Assembly (NCBI GenBank): GCA_033032865.1
Contig: JAWHQI010000040.1
Coordinates: 7,051,001-7,115,000, forward strand
Source: Dactylorhiza incarnata
Lineage: Eukaryota > Streptophyta > Magnoliopsida > Asparagales > Orchidaceae
Direction: 5' to 3'
DNA length: 64,000 nt
The notes under the pieces were generated by a model, which made no database searches, had not been told where the DNA came from, and saw nothing but the letters and a program-made list of their open reading frames with translations. The position numbers and the translations under genes are program-made. This document shows, in pieces, positions 35,826 through 48,097 of the stretch (position 1 is its first letter; the number at the start of each line of letters is the position of its first letter).

Positions 35826-36374
35826 TGTTGGTACAAAAATTGTACCTCCAAAACTCACACTAGAAAAGGATAGGGAAAAACTGAGAAGTGCAGGTTACTC
35901 TAGACAGAAGATGCCAGAAGGGAAAACTATGATGGGAAAAACTATTTCAGTTAATCTCAAGAGAGGTTATAGGATGAAAATCTAGAACAGGCCAGAGGGA
36001 GAGGTAGAAAAGTGATAGAATTCGAGACCGCTTACACAGGTTGTAAGATGGAGCCTCGAAGCCAAAAGTCTCATTTCAGGTACCCATACCCCTCTATTTA
36101 TAGATGCAGAGGTTGCCCAAATGGGCAAAACAAAAAATTACTGGCTGCCCGGGGTACAGGAGAGTCAAGGCAGAGATAATGGGTGTTAATAGAAAAAAGT
36201 GAGAAAAACGACCAGACCACCCGGTCTGACAATCTTAACATAGCCTGATTGTACGGGCTTTAGATAAATAATTCATAGTAAAGGCTGGCAATCTGAGCGG
36301 TCTCCCAAGCCTGAGACCGCTTGAAAGATCCGCTCTGAACGGGAGAGGAGAGATTGCGGATTTCCGGGCATACA
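35826..36374 (-). repeat. Element F 3' LTR (element sense)
   Basis: Plus-strand TGTTGGTACAAAAATTG to TTTCCGGGCATACA, 549 bp. A hairpin made of AGCGGTCTC (36296-36304) and GAGACCGCT (36313-36321) lies upstream, in minus sense, of the TATA box (plus TATTTATA at 36095-36102). Confidence 0.93.
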
Positions 36375-36384
36375 TGATCCCCAC
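36375..36384 (-). other. Element F polypurine tract
   Basis: Plus TGATCCCCAC, read on the minus strand as GTGGGGATCA, abuts the 3' LTR. It is the likely primer site for plus-strand DNA. Confidence 0.65.
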
Positions 36385-36464
36385 ACATTTTGAAGTTATG
36401 CTGGAACTTTGGAAATGTTTGCTTCGACATCTGAGACCGCGACCACCATAAATGCGGAGGAAAC

Positions 36465-36472
36465 TATAAATA
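36465..36472 (+). promoter_or_regulatory. TATA box of F antisense unit 1
   Basis: TATAAATA, about 95 bp upstream of ATG 36562. The motif GAGACCGC lies just upstream at 36433-36440. Confidence 0.6.
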
Positions 36473-36561
36473 CAGCCTAGGGGCCCTAGAGTCCAAAAAA
36501 TTCTGGAAATAACTACGAGCTGACTTTTTAAGCGGTCACCACTTCTGAGTCGAAAGCTGAG

Positions 36562-38720
36562 ATGGTGAGCCTTCTGGACCAAATTTCTAAGCGATCAACC
36601 AAGACATCTTCTCCAAAGAGGAAGAAAAAAGAGGTCGTCAGCTCTAAGAAGATGCAAGCGGTTAAACATCTTAGTGAGACAATAAAGGTGGAAGCGGTGA
36701 AGGAGATCGCCAGTGCTCCTGAAAAACAACCAACTGTACTGCTAGGGGACACGGTTTTGACGGTCTCAAAAATTATAGATTTGTCGACCACCTCTTCTGG
36801 ACCCTGTGTTTGAATTTCCATGCGTGTCTATTACTTTTGACTGCCATAAATCTGAGGAAGTTCTCAGATAGGCCGCTGAATAGGTCGGAGAGACTGCGGC
36901 TACCGAAATCATCAAAACTCGATTGCAAGAATAGGCGCCTCAACTGGAAAATTGAGGCAGCGGATCGTGGAACAACATGAAGCTGTGACGGGAAAGAAAA
37001 GAAAAGTCACAAGTCTTTCCGGCAAAGTTAGCAAGAAATGAAAAAAATGAGGAGAATAAAGTGGTGACCGCCAAAGGGGCGGTCTCACACCATGAAGATG
37101 TGAATCCGCCACTTCCTGAAAAGGCTTATGAGAAGGTAAGAAGTCAAAATGACCTTCCTTTTTCTTCCGCGGTCTCTCTTTCTTTGGAGGAGCGGACCCA
37201 TAGCTAATTGCTTATCTTGACTGTGACTCTTATAACGGCCTTGTTCGCCCAATCTCGCAGGTGGTCGATCCCTTCGAAATTGAGAACCTTCGAAAGTCCG
37301 CCGTGAGCAAAATAAGAAGGTCGCAGAAGAGGCGATCGGGAAAGAGAAAGAGGAGAAAGAAAGGAAAGAGAAGGAGGATAAGGCAATGTAGATCGCTGCC
37401 GAACAGAAGAAAGAGGTGGAACCGAGGGCAGCACAGGTCACTATAGAGAAGCTAAAGGAGGAAGAAATGAAGGCAGCACAGATCACTGCCGAGAAGAAAA
37501 TGGAAGAAGAGGTGAAAGCAACATCGATCGCTGCTGGTAAGAAAAAAGAAGAAGAAAGGGTGATGCAGATCGCCACAGGAAAAGAAAATAGGAGAAAAAG
37601 AAGAAGAAAAAGAAGAAGGCTGTCGAGGAAGGAGGGGATATAGAAAGAATTCAACAGATTAAGATCGCTCTAACCAGCGATCTGATAAATACCTCTGCTG
37701 TCCTGGAGGCTCAGCTAGATAAAGCAGTGGCAGACCACGCTATAGTGGTCATCGCTCTGCGAACTGGTAAGGCTCGACCAGCCATGAGACTGCTTGAATT
37801 CTTTCCTTTACTTGCTCCTTGACCTAGGTCTCCGAAAGAGCAGCAAGAGCTTGTCATTATTGAAACGGATGACATCCTCGTCAGTAATGCATAATTAAAA
37901 AGAAGGCGAAAAGAAGGAGAGAGGTCGCTGAAGAGGGAATTGGAAAGAATGAACCTTGAGAGATTTAGAGGATCAGACAACCTTTGGTTGACAGTAGGCC
38001 CTACGGTCTTAAAAGATATTGAAAAAACCCTGCGTGACAGTGGTCTTGAATTCTCTCCCAGTATTCTTCTTATGCGAGCTCTTTTTGTTTTTGATTCTAT
38101 TGCACCCGAGTTAGTTGTTCTATGATTCTTATCACAGATACCGATGAGGTCGATGCAACTCCTGAAGAGGGGGAAATTTAGCTGCAACCATTGGTTTTTC
38201 CTCCTCGGCTCGTTGATGTCCTCAAACCCATATTTGAGGATGTTAATACAATGCGAGCATGGGAGCGGTCTCATAATGATCAAATACAGGTGCTGACCTC
38301 TTATTTTGAAGAAAAGCCACGAGCCAATGAAAAGTCCACAAGTAGAGCGAACTAAAGTTTGCCGACCTTACCAGGGCGCTTCGGAGGGCAGAGAGAGATG
38401 ATGATTATTATAAAGGGAAATTCGTTGCGCTGGCCGCTGAGGTTGCTTCTCATAGAGTTGGCTCTGCTTCGATGTTGATGAATCCAGGGACTTCGTGTGA
38501 TCACCTAGAAGAAAGGCCGACTTTGGAAATCATAGTTATTCTAATGGAGTAGGTAGACAGGGAGGTCGCAAAAATTCATCGGGCTGCAATGTCAGCAAAT
38601 CATAGTTTGGCGACCGCTCTGTCTGCAGTTTATGAAATGCAAGATGTTGCGTCCTTTATTGGGAGAAAACGCCAGCCAAGAAGATACATTTTTATTCTTA
38701 ACTTCAAGCGGTCTTGAGTC
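36562..38720 (+). pseudogene. F antisense unit 1: spliced-looking Lys/Glu-rich coiled-coil gene
   Basis: It is antisense to F and lies between its pol and 3' LTR. From ATG 36562 the first exon encodes a basic peptide (SKRSTKTSSPKRKKKEVVSS). GT-AG introns fit at 37136-37260 and 37767-37827, with a further acceptor-like TCTTATCACAG at about 38136. Exons between them encode strongly charged coiled coil (EKLKEEEMKAAQITAEKKME). The last part includes DREVAKIHRAAMSANHSLAT near 38560. Stops inside the exons suggest decay. Extra ORFs in this position and orientation are known in Tat-lineage elements; their function is not established. Intron calls are by eye. Confidence 0.5.
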
Positions 38721-38979
38721 AATAATTCTAAACAATTTGATTTTGTAATATATTGCGACAATGGCTTTTGATTTTATGTGATCTATTTAATTGTTGTGGT
38801 GCTGATCTCCTTACTTTGCTTATTTCTGTGTTGCTTATTAGATGATTATTGTGATCTCTTCTTGTTGAGATCGATTTTATTGCATATTGCATTTTAATTA
38901 TCAATCAAGTTCAGCGGTCTGGCGCGCTTCCTGGGCGGTCTCATTAAAAGTAATGATTACAATATCACCCTTCCTGCCC

Positions 38980-38987
38980 TATAAATA
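38980..38987 (+). promoter_or_regulatory. TATA box of F antisense unit 2
   Basis: TATAAATA in CCCTATAAATAGTTTGC. GCGGTCT copies lie upstream at 38914-38920 and 38935-38942. The ATG used below is 72 bp downstream of the box. Confidence 0.65.
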
Positions 38988-39058
38988 GTTTGCTTTAGTT
39001 TCTTCCTTTTACGCTTTTTTGAATGCGCCCGAAACATCGATCTCAATGAACTCCCATA

Positions 39059-40759
39059 ATGGTGTCCGTTCGAGCTTCTTCAGCTGAAACCTTCCTAAAT
39101 CCCGATCACAAGCCTTCCATGCTTTCAAACGGTGAATACTTAACTTTTCTGGGAAAACATATGGCTTATAATCACATCATGGTGAGACCGACGACAGAGG
39201 ATGAAGGGCTAGATTTTGGAGATGAGAACAAATACATTATTCCCATCAATCACTTCAAATACGGCCTAAAATTACCTCTTCCTTGGGAAATTCTTGAAGT
39301 GATGGAATATTATGGATTTGCGCTTGCCCAATTACCTCCCAACTCCATCGGTCTCATGAACGTTCTTATAAATTACTAGAGATCCAAAAAGATAAAATTG
39401 TCCATGGCTCTCTTCCGCGCAACTTTTACTGTGAAGTCGCTAAGAGAAGCGCAGAAAAAAAAAGAATTTAATGGATAAGTATATTTTTCATGTAGTGGAA
39501 TAAAAGTTATGAATCTCCCTAACAAGGTCCCTTTCTGGACGGAGAGATATTTAGTTTTTGAGGGCGATCCTGGCGGTCTCAGAAGCCAACCATCTCTAAG
39601 GGCAGAGAATATTTTCAGAAAGCTCAGGACTTTCTCAAAAAGCGACCATAATATCTTGGCCATCTTGGCGGGCAAGTGCCTAGACCTCATTCATTCTCTG
39701 GCGATCTAGCCTCAGATCTCTGTGGTCTCTCCAGAGGAGAGTAAGCTGTTTTAATTGTGATCTCCTGCGATCTCATCATAATTTCTCTTTATAATATTTT
39801 TTTAACTGTTTTCTTTTCAGCGGCCTTTATCGTTCCCACGGCTGACCCTGTGGCACCAACTGAAGTGCTTACCCAAAGGGAGAAAAGAAAGAAGAGAGTC
39901 CGCGAATGCGAGATTGCGGGGTTTGGTGGTGAGTCTGAGAGCGCCAACCAACCATTTTCTTTGATCGGCTTTTCGAAGAAGATGAAAGATACAAAGGGAA
40001 AACCCCTTCTCAAGTGGGGCGCAAAACGCAAGAATGTAAATGTATCAATCGATCTCCCTCCCTAGGGTGGAAAGCTGACGTGCCATGCCTTCGTGGTCAC
40101 TACTGCCCTTTATGGAAACAGTAATGCTAGGGAGGCCTACAACATTGAGACTGACATGCTTCCTAATATTTGCGCGCAAGCGACCGCTAGGAGCACAGTC
40201 ATAAACCACCACATGGGGCGATCTCTGTGAGGTGCCCTGAGAGATATCGAACGCCTTCAGGAAGAGTTGAATGTAAGGATATTTTACCCGATATTTCCAT
40301 ATTTCTTTCTTTTTGTGACCGCGTGATCTAACATTTTTTCTCTTGCAGCACTCAAAGAGAGTAGCATATGATGCGGATAATCAAGATTTTCAGAAGTCTT
40401 TGATGCATCATGTGAAAGAGACCGCAAAGCAGATGATCTCAAAGCTTCATGCATGTGGCACTCTCGCTGATGAGTTCAAAGATGTTAGGTTCGCCGTTCT
40501 CTTCCCAAATGCTGCCAGAGTAATAGATGAGCAGTCGATCAAGATAGGTGAGATTGCTGCTGAAGAAGAAGAAGATGTAGATAATGAGGGAGATGCTGAA
40601 GTGAGCGGAAGAAAATATGTTGACGTCAATAATATAAGCTCCGCTGCGGGCTCAAGTTCTGGCTCTAAAATCTCTCCTGGAAATTCAGAGGAATCCTCAA
40701 AAGAGGCTAGTTCTTCTTCATCAAACGAGCAGTCTCTGAAGAGATCGAAGAGCAAATAG
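39059..40759 (+). CDS. F antisense unit 2: putative gypsy-type transposon (Transposase_28-like) protein
   Basis: This is a spliced-looking gene antisense to F. ATG 39059 opens a 107-codon frame with HFKYGLKLPLPWEILEVMEY and FALAQLPPNSIGLMNVLI, resembling the Pfam family for putative gypsy-type transposon proteins (Transposase_28, PF04195; from memory). A second block at 39509-39709 (VPFWTERYLVFEGDPG) continues that fold. GT-AG introns fit at 39741-39820 (80 nt, acceptor TTCTTTTCAG) and 40273-40348 (76 nt, acceptor TCTTGCAG). The last exon ends TAG 40757-40759 and has an acidic, serine-rich tail (SSSSSNEQSLKRSKSK). A stop at 39377 and an unresolved joint near 39480 may be another intron or damage. 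An AAATATAAATAGAAG A-rich stretch follows. Confidence 0.55.
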
Positions 40760-40859
40760 TTTTTCCTTTGTAACAGATTATTTACTTATTCGATTACCGG
40801 TATTGAGACCGGCCGAACAATGTAATCAGACCATGAAATATAAATAGAAGTTTGAAATA

Positions 40860-42490
40860 TCTTTCTCTTTTGTGGACGAATGCTTATATAATTTTTACAT
40901 GTGTTTATGTTGGGCACTTTCTTTATGCGAGCAGACTAATTTTCATCATCTGTGGTCTTATTAGATAACACTTCATCTCAGCGACAATTTTCATCTCAAC
41001 GATAATCTTCATATTAGCGGTCTAAAGTTTGCAAGATAGAAGTAACATTCGATCTCAATGCTTTAGGTCTTGTTTTGTTCGAATAAGTAATCATGTAAGG
41101 GAATGCTGTATTATAATTTGAGAATTTTATAATAAAAAATTGCGGTCTCATACTTGTTAGACCTCCTGAAGCATGGTGAGAATTTGTGCAAGTTTCATTA
41201 TAACACAACTGAATGAGATCGCTTGTCATATTGTGTTCTCAAGGTTTCAAGATCTACAGAGATAAAAGATTACAATCCAAAAATGTTGATTCCTGAATAA
41301 CCTCTAGTAAGAATAAAATATACGATCTTCAATAATTTAGACCTCTCCTTCCTTGGATATTCAGATAGGAGAAACATGACCCTTTTATCGTGGATATCCA
41401 GCGATCTCATAGATTTCAGGTCGCCATACGAGGGTATTTGTAAGGTAGATTCTGCGATCTTCATTTCGCCAGACCGATTGATATGAGAACAGATATCAAA
41501 AAAATTTTATATGGTCTGCTTTCTTAAGATAATACTTTATGGATCTCAAGAAAACCCTGGTGGCGACCTCAGATTTTCCAGACCGCCGCTCTACAGGTCG
41601 GAGCCATATTTCAGATCTTGCATGATTTTTATAAAGCCTTGAAGAATTCAGGCGGCGGTCTTAATCGTTCTAGACCGCCCCATTTCTAAAATAGTCAAAC
41701 TTTAAGACCGACGATCTCTAAAATTTTAGACCGCCCATTCAACAGTAAAAAGCTTTCGGAGGTGTATACTCTGTAATGATCGAAAGGACAAGTGCGTCCA
41801 TTCTTTAAAGCTATGCCAACATTGCATTTCCCAAAGGATTATTACATTTCTATCACTTTTCAAAAAAGAGAGGGAGAGAAAGAGGTGATCAACTCTGAAT
41901 GATCAAAAGGGCAGGTGTGGTCATGTCGCAGTGGTTATACCGACATTGCTTTCCTCAAGAGATCATTAAGGTTGTAACACCCTAGCCTTTGTCTATCCTT
42001 ACACCAATGAGTTTTCGAGGGTTATAGGACATGATGATCCATAAGGCAAGTGTGGTTATGCCGCAGGGGCTACACCGACATTGCATTCCATGAAAGATCA
42101 TCAAGGATGTAACGATGTCCTAAAATGCATAACATAGTTGAACATTCACCTGGACCTCCCTTGATGTAGAGGTGTGTTAGATGTTTGCAAGGACCCGACA
42201 TCCTAAAGTTTCTTCGCACGAGCATGGCGAGATACTACTACACAAGTGCGAAATCTCCCCGCTTTTTGTGGTCATGGTAGATTTACATCTCAAGCTTCAA
42301 GTCGAGTGGGCAGCAAGTAGGATCCGTCGATATCTCGTTTGGTAGGATCTTTAGGCTTTGATTGTTATTCAATATATCTTTGATGCTTTCTTTCCGATTT
42401 ACATAATGTATGAGGTTACAACCACATCATCATAATACTTGAAAAGGAGGAATGAAAGAGACGAGAAAGAATACATGTTCTTAAGAGAAG
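40860..42490 (-). other. F 3' region between pol and the antisense genes
   Basis: No gene seen. 40980-41750 is rich in GCGGTCT and AGACCGC words. Three tandem subrepeats lie at about 41770-42120. Long noncoding 3' regions with variable tandem subrepeats are known for Tat-lineage elements. Confidence 0.65.
41770..42120. repeat. Three tandem subrepeats in F 3' region
   Basis: Units begin near 41776, 41899 and 42033, spaced about 125-135 bp. Each has ATGATC-x-AAGG-CAAGTG, then TATGCC or ATACCG, then ACATTGCNTTTCC and a RATCATTA-AGG-TGTAAC block. Confidence 0.75.
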
Positions 42491-42499
42491 AAACGCTTG

Positions 42500-43620
42500 A
42501 GATCATCTCCACTCCAAATGTGAGATAGATCTTCCCCTTCATAAGTTTGAAGACGTTAAGCTCCATTTTTATGCGCCTCTATAACAATGAATGGTCCTGC
42601 CGAATTTGGATTTAGCTTCCCAACTAAGCTAGACCTTGCTACTGCGTCAACCATCATGAGGACAAGATCACCAACAACAAACTATTTAAGTTGGACATTT
42701 TTGTCAAAATATTTGGCCATTCTCCTTTTTACTTCCTCTAGCCTGATGGTTATTTTATATCACTTAGTTCTTCAATGAGATCAAGGCTGCATCTCAACTC
42801 TTCGTCATTTCTATTCATCCAGCTATCTTGATGTTGTTGAGATAGTAATACCCTTGCACTCTTAACTTCAAACTCAACAGGAATGAGAGCTTCCGAGCCA
42901 TGGGATAGCTTGAAGGGAGTTTCTCCGGTGGCTGAGGTTGGAGTTGTCCTTAAAGCCCACAATACCGAAGGTTATTGCTCTGCCCAATTGCCTATGAGAT
43001 TCTCAATTTGTTTTTCAAAAGGTTGATTATGAGTTTATTAGCGACTCCCACCTAACCATTACTTCGAGGATGATGCACAGAAGCAAATCATAACTAAGTG
43101 GCGATTTGATCACAGAAATTTATATGACTTGAGTTGTTGAATTATGGACCATTATCTGTGATAATTGCCATGGGAATTCCGTGCCTACATACTATCTCCC
43201 CCCAGATAAAATTCCTCACAACTTCAGTAGTAGATTTAGCCAACGCCTTTGCCTCGATCCATTTGCTGAAATAATCAATCATTACGAGAATAAACTTGCG
43301 CTGACCACTAGGTAAGGGAAAAGGTCCAATCAAATCCATTCCCCAAACCGCAAATGGCCATGGAGTTGCTATTGACTTAAGTTGTTGAGCTTATTGATGT
43401 TGAAGAGGAGCGAACTTTTGGCATTGAACACACTTTTTGGCAAATTTCTCTGCATCCTTCCTCATTTGGGGCCAGAAATATCCTTGCTTTAGAATCCTCC
43501 TTTCTAAGGTTCTAGCTCCAGAGTGGTTGTCGCACTCTCCCGAGTGGATTTCTCGAAGAATAACTGGAATTTCATCTTTAGAGACACATCTTGCCAAAGG
43601 CGAGAGAAAGGTTTTCCGGT
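42500..43620 (-). pseudogene. Element F integrase
   Basis: The zinc-binding domain is at 43391-43597 (REIHSGECDNHSGARTLERR, then CVQCQKFAPLQ), giving an HHCC arrangement. The catalytic core at 43142-43339 starts MDLIGPFPLPSGQRKF and has FSKWIEAKAL and AIITDNGP, the second catalytic aspartate. The distal part (WALRTTPTSATGETPFKLS) is at 42750-42962. Frame breaks separate these parts. Integrase inserts the cDNA in the host chromosome. No chromodomain is visible. Confidence 0.85.
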
Positions 43621-43924
43621 AAAGGATTCATGCAACAAGATAATAATAAGCTGCTTTTAACTTAAAATACTTCTTATCTTTTACTTCCAGATGAAATTCC
43701 CCACTTGAGAGATAGAGAACAAGAGGATCCATCCAGGATGTCCGTTCATAAATAAGCATGATGTATCCTTCTTCAACAGTCGGATGAAATAATTTTGAAG
43801 TAGTTCTTCCTGAAATGAGACCGAATTAGGCCAACTCATGATCTTCCATGTTCTCTTCTCTTGGAATATGTTGAATAGTGAAGCTTTTGAATTTTCCTAT
43901 CTCATTCTTTCAAAATGTTTGATA

Positions 43925-44771
43925 TCATTTTAAAATAGAATCTCTAGTTTCAAAGGTTCCATTTACTTGGGACGACATCACCAGGGAATCAGTTTTAACT
44001 TGGACATCCTCGATCCCTAGCTCTCTTGCAAATCTAAGACCGGCGAACAAGGCTTCATATTCCTCCTGATTGTTCATTGTTGGAAAGTAGAACTTGAGAT
44101 CTTGATCCAATCTAAACCCATTTGGGTTTAATAAACACAACTCTAGCTCCCGATGAAATTCTCCCGGAAGCTCCATCCATATAGATTGTCCATGCCAAAG
44201 GTTTTCCAACCTCCTTTTCTGAACTAACTTCCTTTGCATTGATCAAGAAATCTGCTAACACTTGAGCTTTGATCGCCACTCTTGGAATATAGGAGATATC
44301 GAACTCGCTGTGCTCTATTGCCCACTTTGCTAATCTACCCAAATGTTCTAGTTTTTCCAACACGCTCTTTAATGGAAGATCATTGACAACCTGAACAGAA
44401 TGGGCTTGGAAATAAGTTCATAGCCTTCATGCTGAGATCACAAGAATCAAAGCCAACTTTTCAAGGATCGGGTACCGAGCTTCTGCACTCTTCAAGATTT
44501 TACTCGCGTAATAAACCAGATACTGCTTATTCTTTTCTTCCTTTACCAACACAAAGTTTATGGCATCAGAACCGACTCCAAGATACAAGAATTGATCTTC
44601 TCCCTCTCTCAGTCTTTGCAGTAAAGGGGTAGATGTTAGCTGCTTTTTGAGTAGATCAAAAGCATCATCACATTCTTTCGTCCATTCAAACTTAGCTCCT
44701 CCACATAGAGTTTTGAAGAATGGAGCACTCTTATCCCCTGAGCGGGAGATGAAACGACTCAAGCCTGCCAT
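43925..44771 (-). pseudogene. Element F RNase H
   Basis: 44427-44771 has the RT thumb to RNase H-like region (DAFDLLKKQLTSTPLL, YYASKILKSAEARYPILEKL). 44112-44363 has WTIYMDGASG, containing the first catalytic aspartate. 43925-44239 has NNQEEYEALFAGLRFARELG and VKTDSLVMSSQ with the next acidic residues. A frameshift occurs near 44150. It degrades RNA in RNA-DNA hybrids. Confidence 0.88.
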
Positions 44772-44819
44772 CCTCCTACCCAGCTGCTGAACTTCCTTGG
44801 GGGTCTTGGGAGGTGAAAT

Positions 44820-45455
44820 TTATTGGAGAGCCTTCACCTTATCATGATTTGACTCTAACCCTTCCGGAGTGAGGAGATGGCCGAGAAACATTCCTTTGCT
44901 AGCTCCGAAAATGCATTTCAAAGGGTTAAACCTCATATTAAAAGTTTGTAGGGTTGCGAATGTTTCATTCATGTCGTTAAGATGTCCTGAGAAAAGCTTG
45001 ATTTTTATTAGAAGATCATCGACATAAACTTCTAAATTTCTTCTTTTTTGAGTTTTAAAAATGGTGTACATCAATTTCTGATAGGTGGCACCAGCATTCT
45101 TTAGCCCAAAAGGCATTACGAGATTGCAGAAGCATCCGTAATTCGTGATGAATGAGGTGTGAGGGATATCAGGCTTATGCATTCTTATTTGATGATAACT
45201 GAAGAATTCATCTAAAAAACTCATTCAAGAGTGCCCTACCTCAGAATCAACTAAAGAATCAATCTGAAGCAAGGGGTAGTAATCTTTAGGGCAAGCTTTA
45301 TAAAGATTGGTAAAGTCCACACACATTCGCCACTTCTCACCAGCTTTTTTCATCATTACAAGATTCAATAACCACTCGGGATATTGAATTTCCTTAACAA
45401 AATTAGCATTGAGAAGCTTTTCCACCTCCTTCCGGATAGGTTGAGCTAAGGTCAT
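44820..45455 (-). pseudogene. Element F reverse transcriptase
   Basis: Two abutting pieces in one frame are separated by one stop at 45225-45227. The upstream one has VEKLLNANFVKEIQYPEWL and KWRMCVDFTNLYKACPKD. The downstream one has DEFFSYHQIRMHKPD, FCNLVMPFGLKNAGATYQKL and the catalytic YVDDLLIK box. The two aspartates of YVDD are intact. The order and motifs are typical of Ty3/gypsy RT. Confidence 0.92.
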
Positions 45456-45538
45456 TACAACCGCTCATTTCTTCTGCTTTACATGAGTAAAAGCTTGAAT
45501 AATATTGAGGTGGTGGCAAGCGACGTCCAGATCAACCC

Positions 45539-46186
45539 CTAGCATATAATTTGCTGACCAAGAGAATATATCCAGATTCTGGAGGAGGCAGGAGATGAGT
45601 TGATTCTTTTCATCTTCAGGTAATTCCGCAATGATTGAGAGTGCTCTACTCTTATTTCATTATTGATGGGCACAACTTGAGTTGGTTGTGCAGGTTCCAA
45701 GCGAGCTCCATCTTTTTTCTCTTCCTCTATGACTTCTTCCATAGCTTCGTCAGGATTTGAGGCTTGAAGAACTGAAGAGGCTTTAGCCAATAGAGGGGGA
45801 AAAGATTAAGTCATATTAACTGACTTGACATAACATTCCCGAGCCTTCTTCAGATCGCTCATGATCTGGTATTGTTTGTCATTCAAGGCAAACTTCACTG
45901 CGATGTGGTAAGTAGAAACCACTGCATGATACTCATTCAGTATTGGCCTCCCAAAAATTGCGTTGTAGCTACTTGGAGCTTCAACCACTATGAACTTAAC
46001 TAGCTTTTTAATGCCTCCAAGCATTAAAGAGAGAGTGACATTTCCTTCCACTTCCTTCTTCTCTCTAGAAAAACCATAGAGTGGCCATTTGGAGGAAAGA
46101 AGAATCTTCTCGGTCTTTAGCGCCTCGAAAGATGGTTTGAAGAGAAGATTTACTGAGCTCCCGGTATCTATCAAGATATTTTCCAC
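45539..46186 (-). pseudogene. Element F aspartic protease and linker
   Basis: 45806-46186 has MENILIDTGSSVNLLF, with the intact D-T-G-S catalytic box, and YNAIFGRPILNE. 45539-45790 is the linker to RT (EEVIEEEKKDGARLEPAQ). They are separated by a stop near 45790. The protease would cut the Gag-Pol precursor. Confidence 0.85.
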
Positions 46187-46591
46187 TGTATAATTTTCAA
46201 TGACCGCCTTTATAACGACTGCATCGTTGGCAGAATTGGCGGAAGGAGGAAGATCTTCCTACCCGAAAGTGACTGTTCCTCGGATTGGAGCAGAAGAGGA
46301 GGCAATGACAACTTCTGACCTGAAGTCTCTGGCCACGCTAGCCTTCTTTGATGACTCTAGCCCTGCTCCCCCATGGATGCAAAAAAGGTAACCCAAAGTT
46401 CCTTCATCGTTTGCATCCACACACTCACTAGGGTAACCAACATTGTCAAGATGGCCAACATCGTCAACCTCTTCACACTCCCAATTGACCTCTGACACTT
46501 CTTTGCTCTTGGATATGGAGGCTTTGGAAGGATCAGCTTTTTGCAGTAGCCCCTACAGCTTCCCTTCCTTCACAAGCTTCTCCACCAGCAT

Positions 46592-48039
46592 TCAGAGAGC
46601 CGTGCTATTCTCTGTCAGATGACCTTTCTCCCTATGATGCGCACAGTAGAGAGATGGATTCCTGGATCTCGGATCAGACTGCAAGGGGGCTGGCCTTTTG
46701 TAAAAAGGCTTCTTCTGGAGGATCTGAATTACCTCACTCATCGGAACATTGAGCTCGATAAATGATTCTTGAGAATCATTATAAGAATGCTGGGGGAGCG
46801 GGGGAGGATGCTGAACAAAGTGAATTTGATGAATTGGAACTTGCTTGGGAGGTGGGGTAATTGGAGATGGCAACTGAGGCACTTGAGCCTGAACTATTGA
46901 TGTCCCTGGTAAGGATGATGGTGATGAAAATTCCTTCCTCTCTGAGCTGGAGGTTGGAATTCTTGACGCGGTGGCTTTGATGATGGAGGGACTGGAGGAA
47001 AACCTACAGAGCCTTTCTGAACTGCCTTGCATGTTAAATTGGAAACATAGACGGGGTTGTTTACTTCCCCTTCTATGAACCTATTCGCGATGCTGATTAG
47101 TTCCTGATAAGAACTCGGCTCTCCGGTTGTGACCTTAAACTTGAGAGGTCCCTCCTGCAAACCACTAATCAAGGTTACCAGATACAGTGAGGGATCAACA
47201 TCCCTTTTTCCCAGAATCTCTCTTTGAAAATGGTCAATGTAGCGGGCCGTAATTTCGCCTTCATTTTGCTTAATCTTGAAGAGGGCCGCAGGACCACACT
47301 TCCTCTTCTTTGAGGTAGCAAACCTCAGAAGAAGCTCCTGTCTCAAAACAATGAAGCAGGAGATGGACTGGGGAGGTAAATTATAAAACCACTCCTTTGC
47401 CTGCCCATGAAGAGAGGTGATCAACAACTTGCACCTCATCACATCTGAGAGAGTTCTCAGAGCGACTGCAGATTCAAAGGCTTGATGATGAGAACTGGGA
47501 TCACTATCCCCATTAAACATGGGCATTATAGGATCCCAGAATCCATGGGGAGTTGGATCCCAATGGATCCCATCAGAAAACGAAGAAGGCTCTTATGCTT
47601 CATAGACATTAGAAGGAGAAAGAGGGGCAGTAGCGGGAGATGGAGGATAGACATAATCCTCTTGGAAATTCAAGGCTCGAGTTGGGGATCCCTGGACTGC
47701 TCCTCTGAAAAAAGCCTGACGGGCAGTGAACTCTTCACCTCGAGATCGCAAAGGAGCTGCAGGCTGAGATGTCGCGCAGTCTAGAGGGTGACCGGCTGCC
47801 AACCAGTTAGGGGTCATGACCTAATCGGCTTGAGTCATCAATCTCTTGGAGAGCTCGGACAACAATTGATTCATGGACTCAATCTGCCAAGCAGTCTCCT
47901 GACAATTTTGGGCGGCCTCCCGACGGGCTTGAGAGAGATGAAGCTCCATTCGAAGCTCAAGAGCTTCTAAAGAGGTCGCACTTACTGAAGAAGGGAGACC
48001 GCCGACAGTTTGACCGGTCTGACCATCGCGGTCTGACAT
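46592..48039 (-). pseudogene. Element F gag
   Basis: It starts at ATG 48039 (MSDRDGQTGQTVGG), 58 bases after the 5' LTR. A TAG at 47818-47820 interrupts the N-terminal part. The capsid-like core is at 46894-47526 (AKEWFYNLPPQS, RFATSKKRKCGPAALFKIKQ, ARYIDHFQREIL). The C-terminal part at 46592-47032 has MSEVIQILQKKP and a zinc-knuckle-like YCAHHREKGHLTEN, lacking the final cysteine. Confidence 0.85.
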
Positions 48040-48097
48040 CTTAAAAATCTACTGATTTCACCTGGACACTTCAAATCTGAAGGTCGTGTGTTTGTTC

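Noticed and set aside
37085..37654. 189-residue minus-strand ORF rich in F, S and L
   Set aside because: It is the reverse reading of a Lys/Glu-rich coiled-coil exon; such complements give long hydrophobic ORFs by composition.
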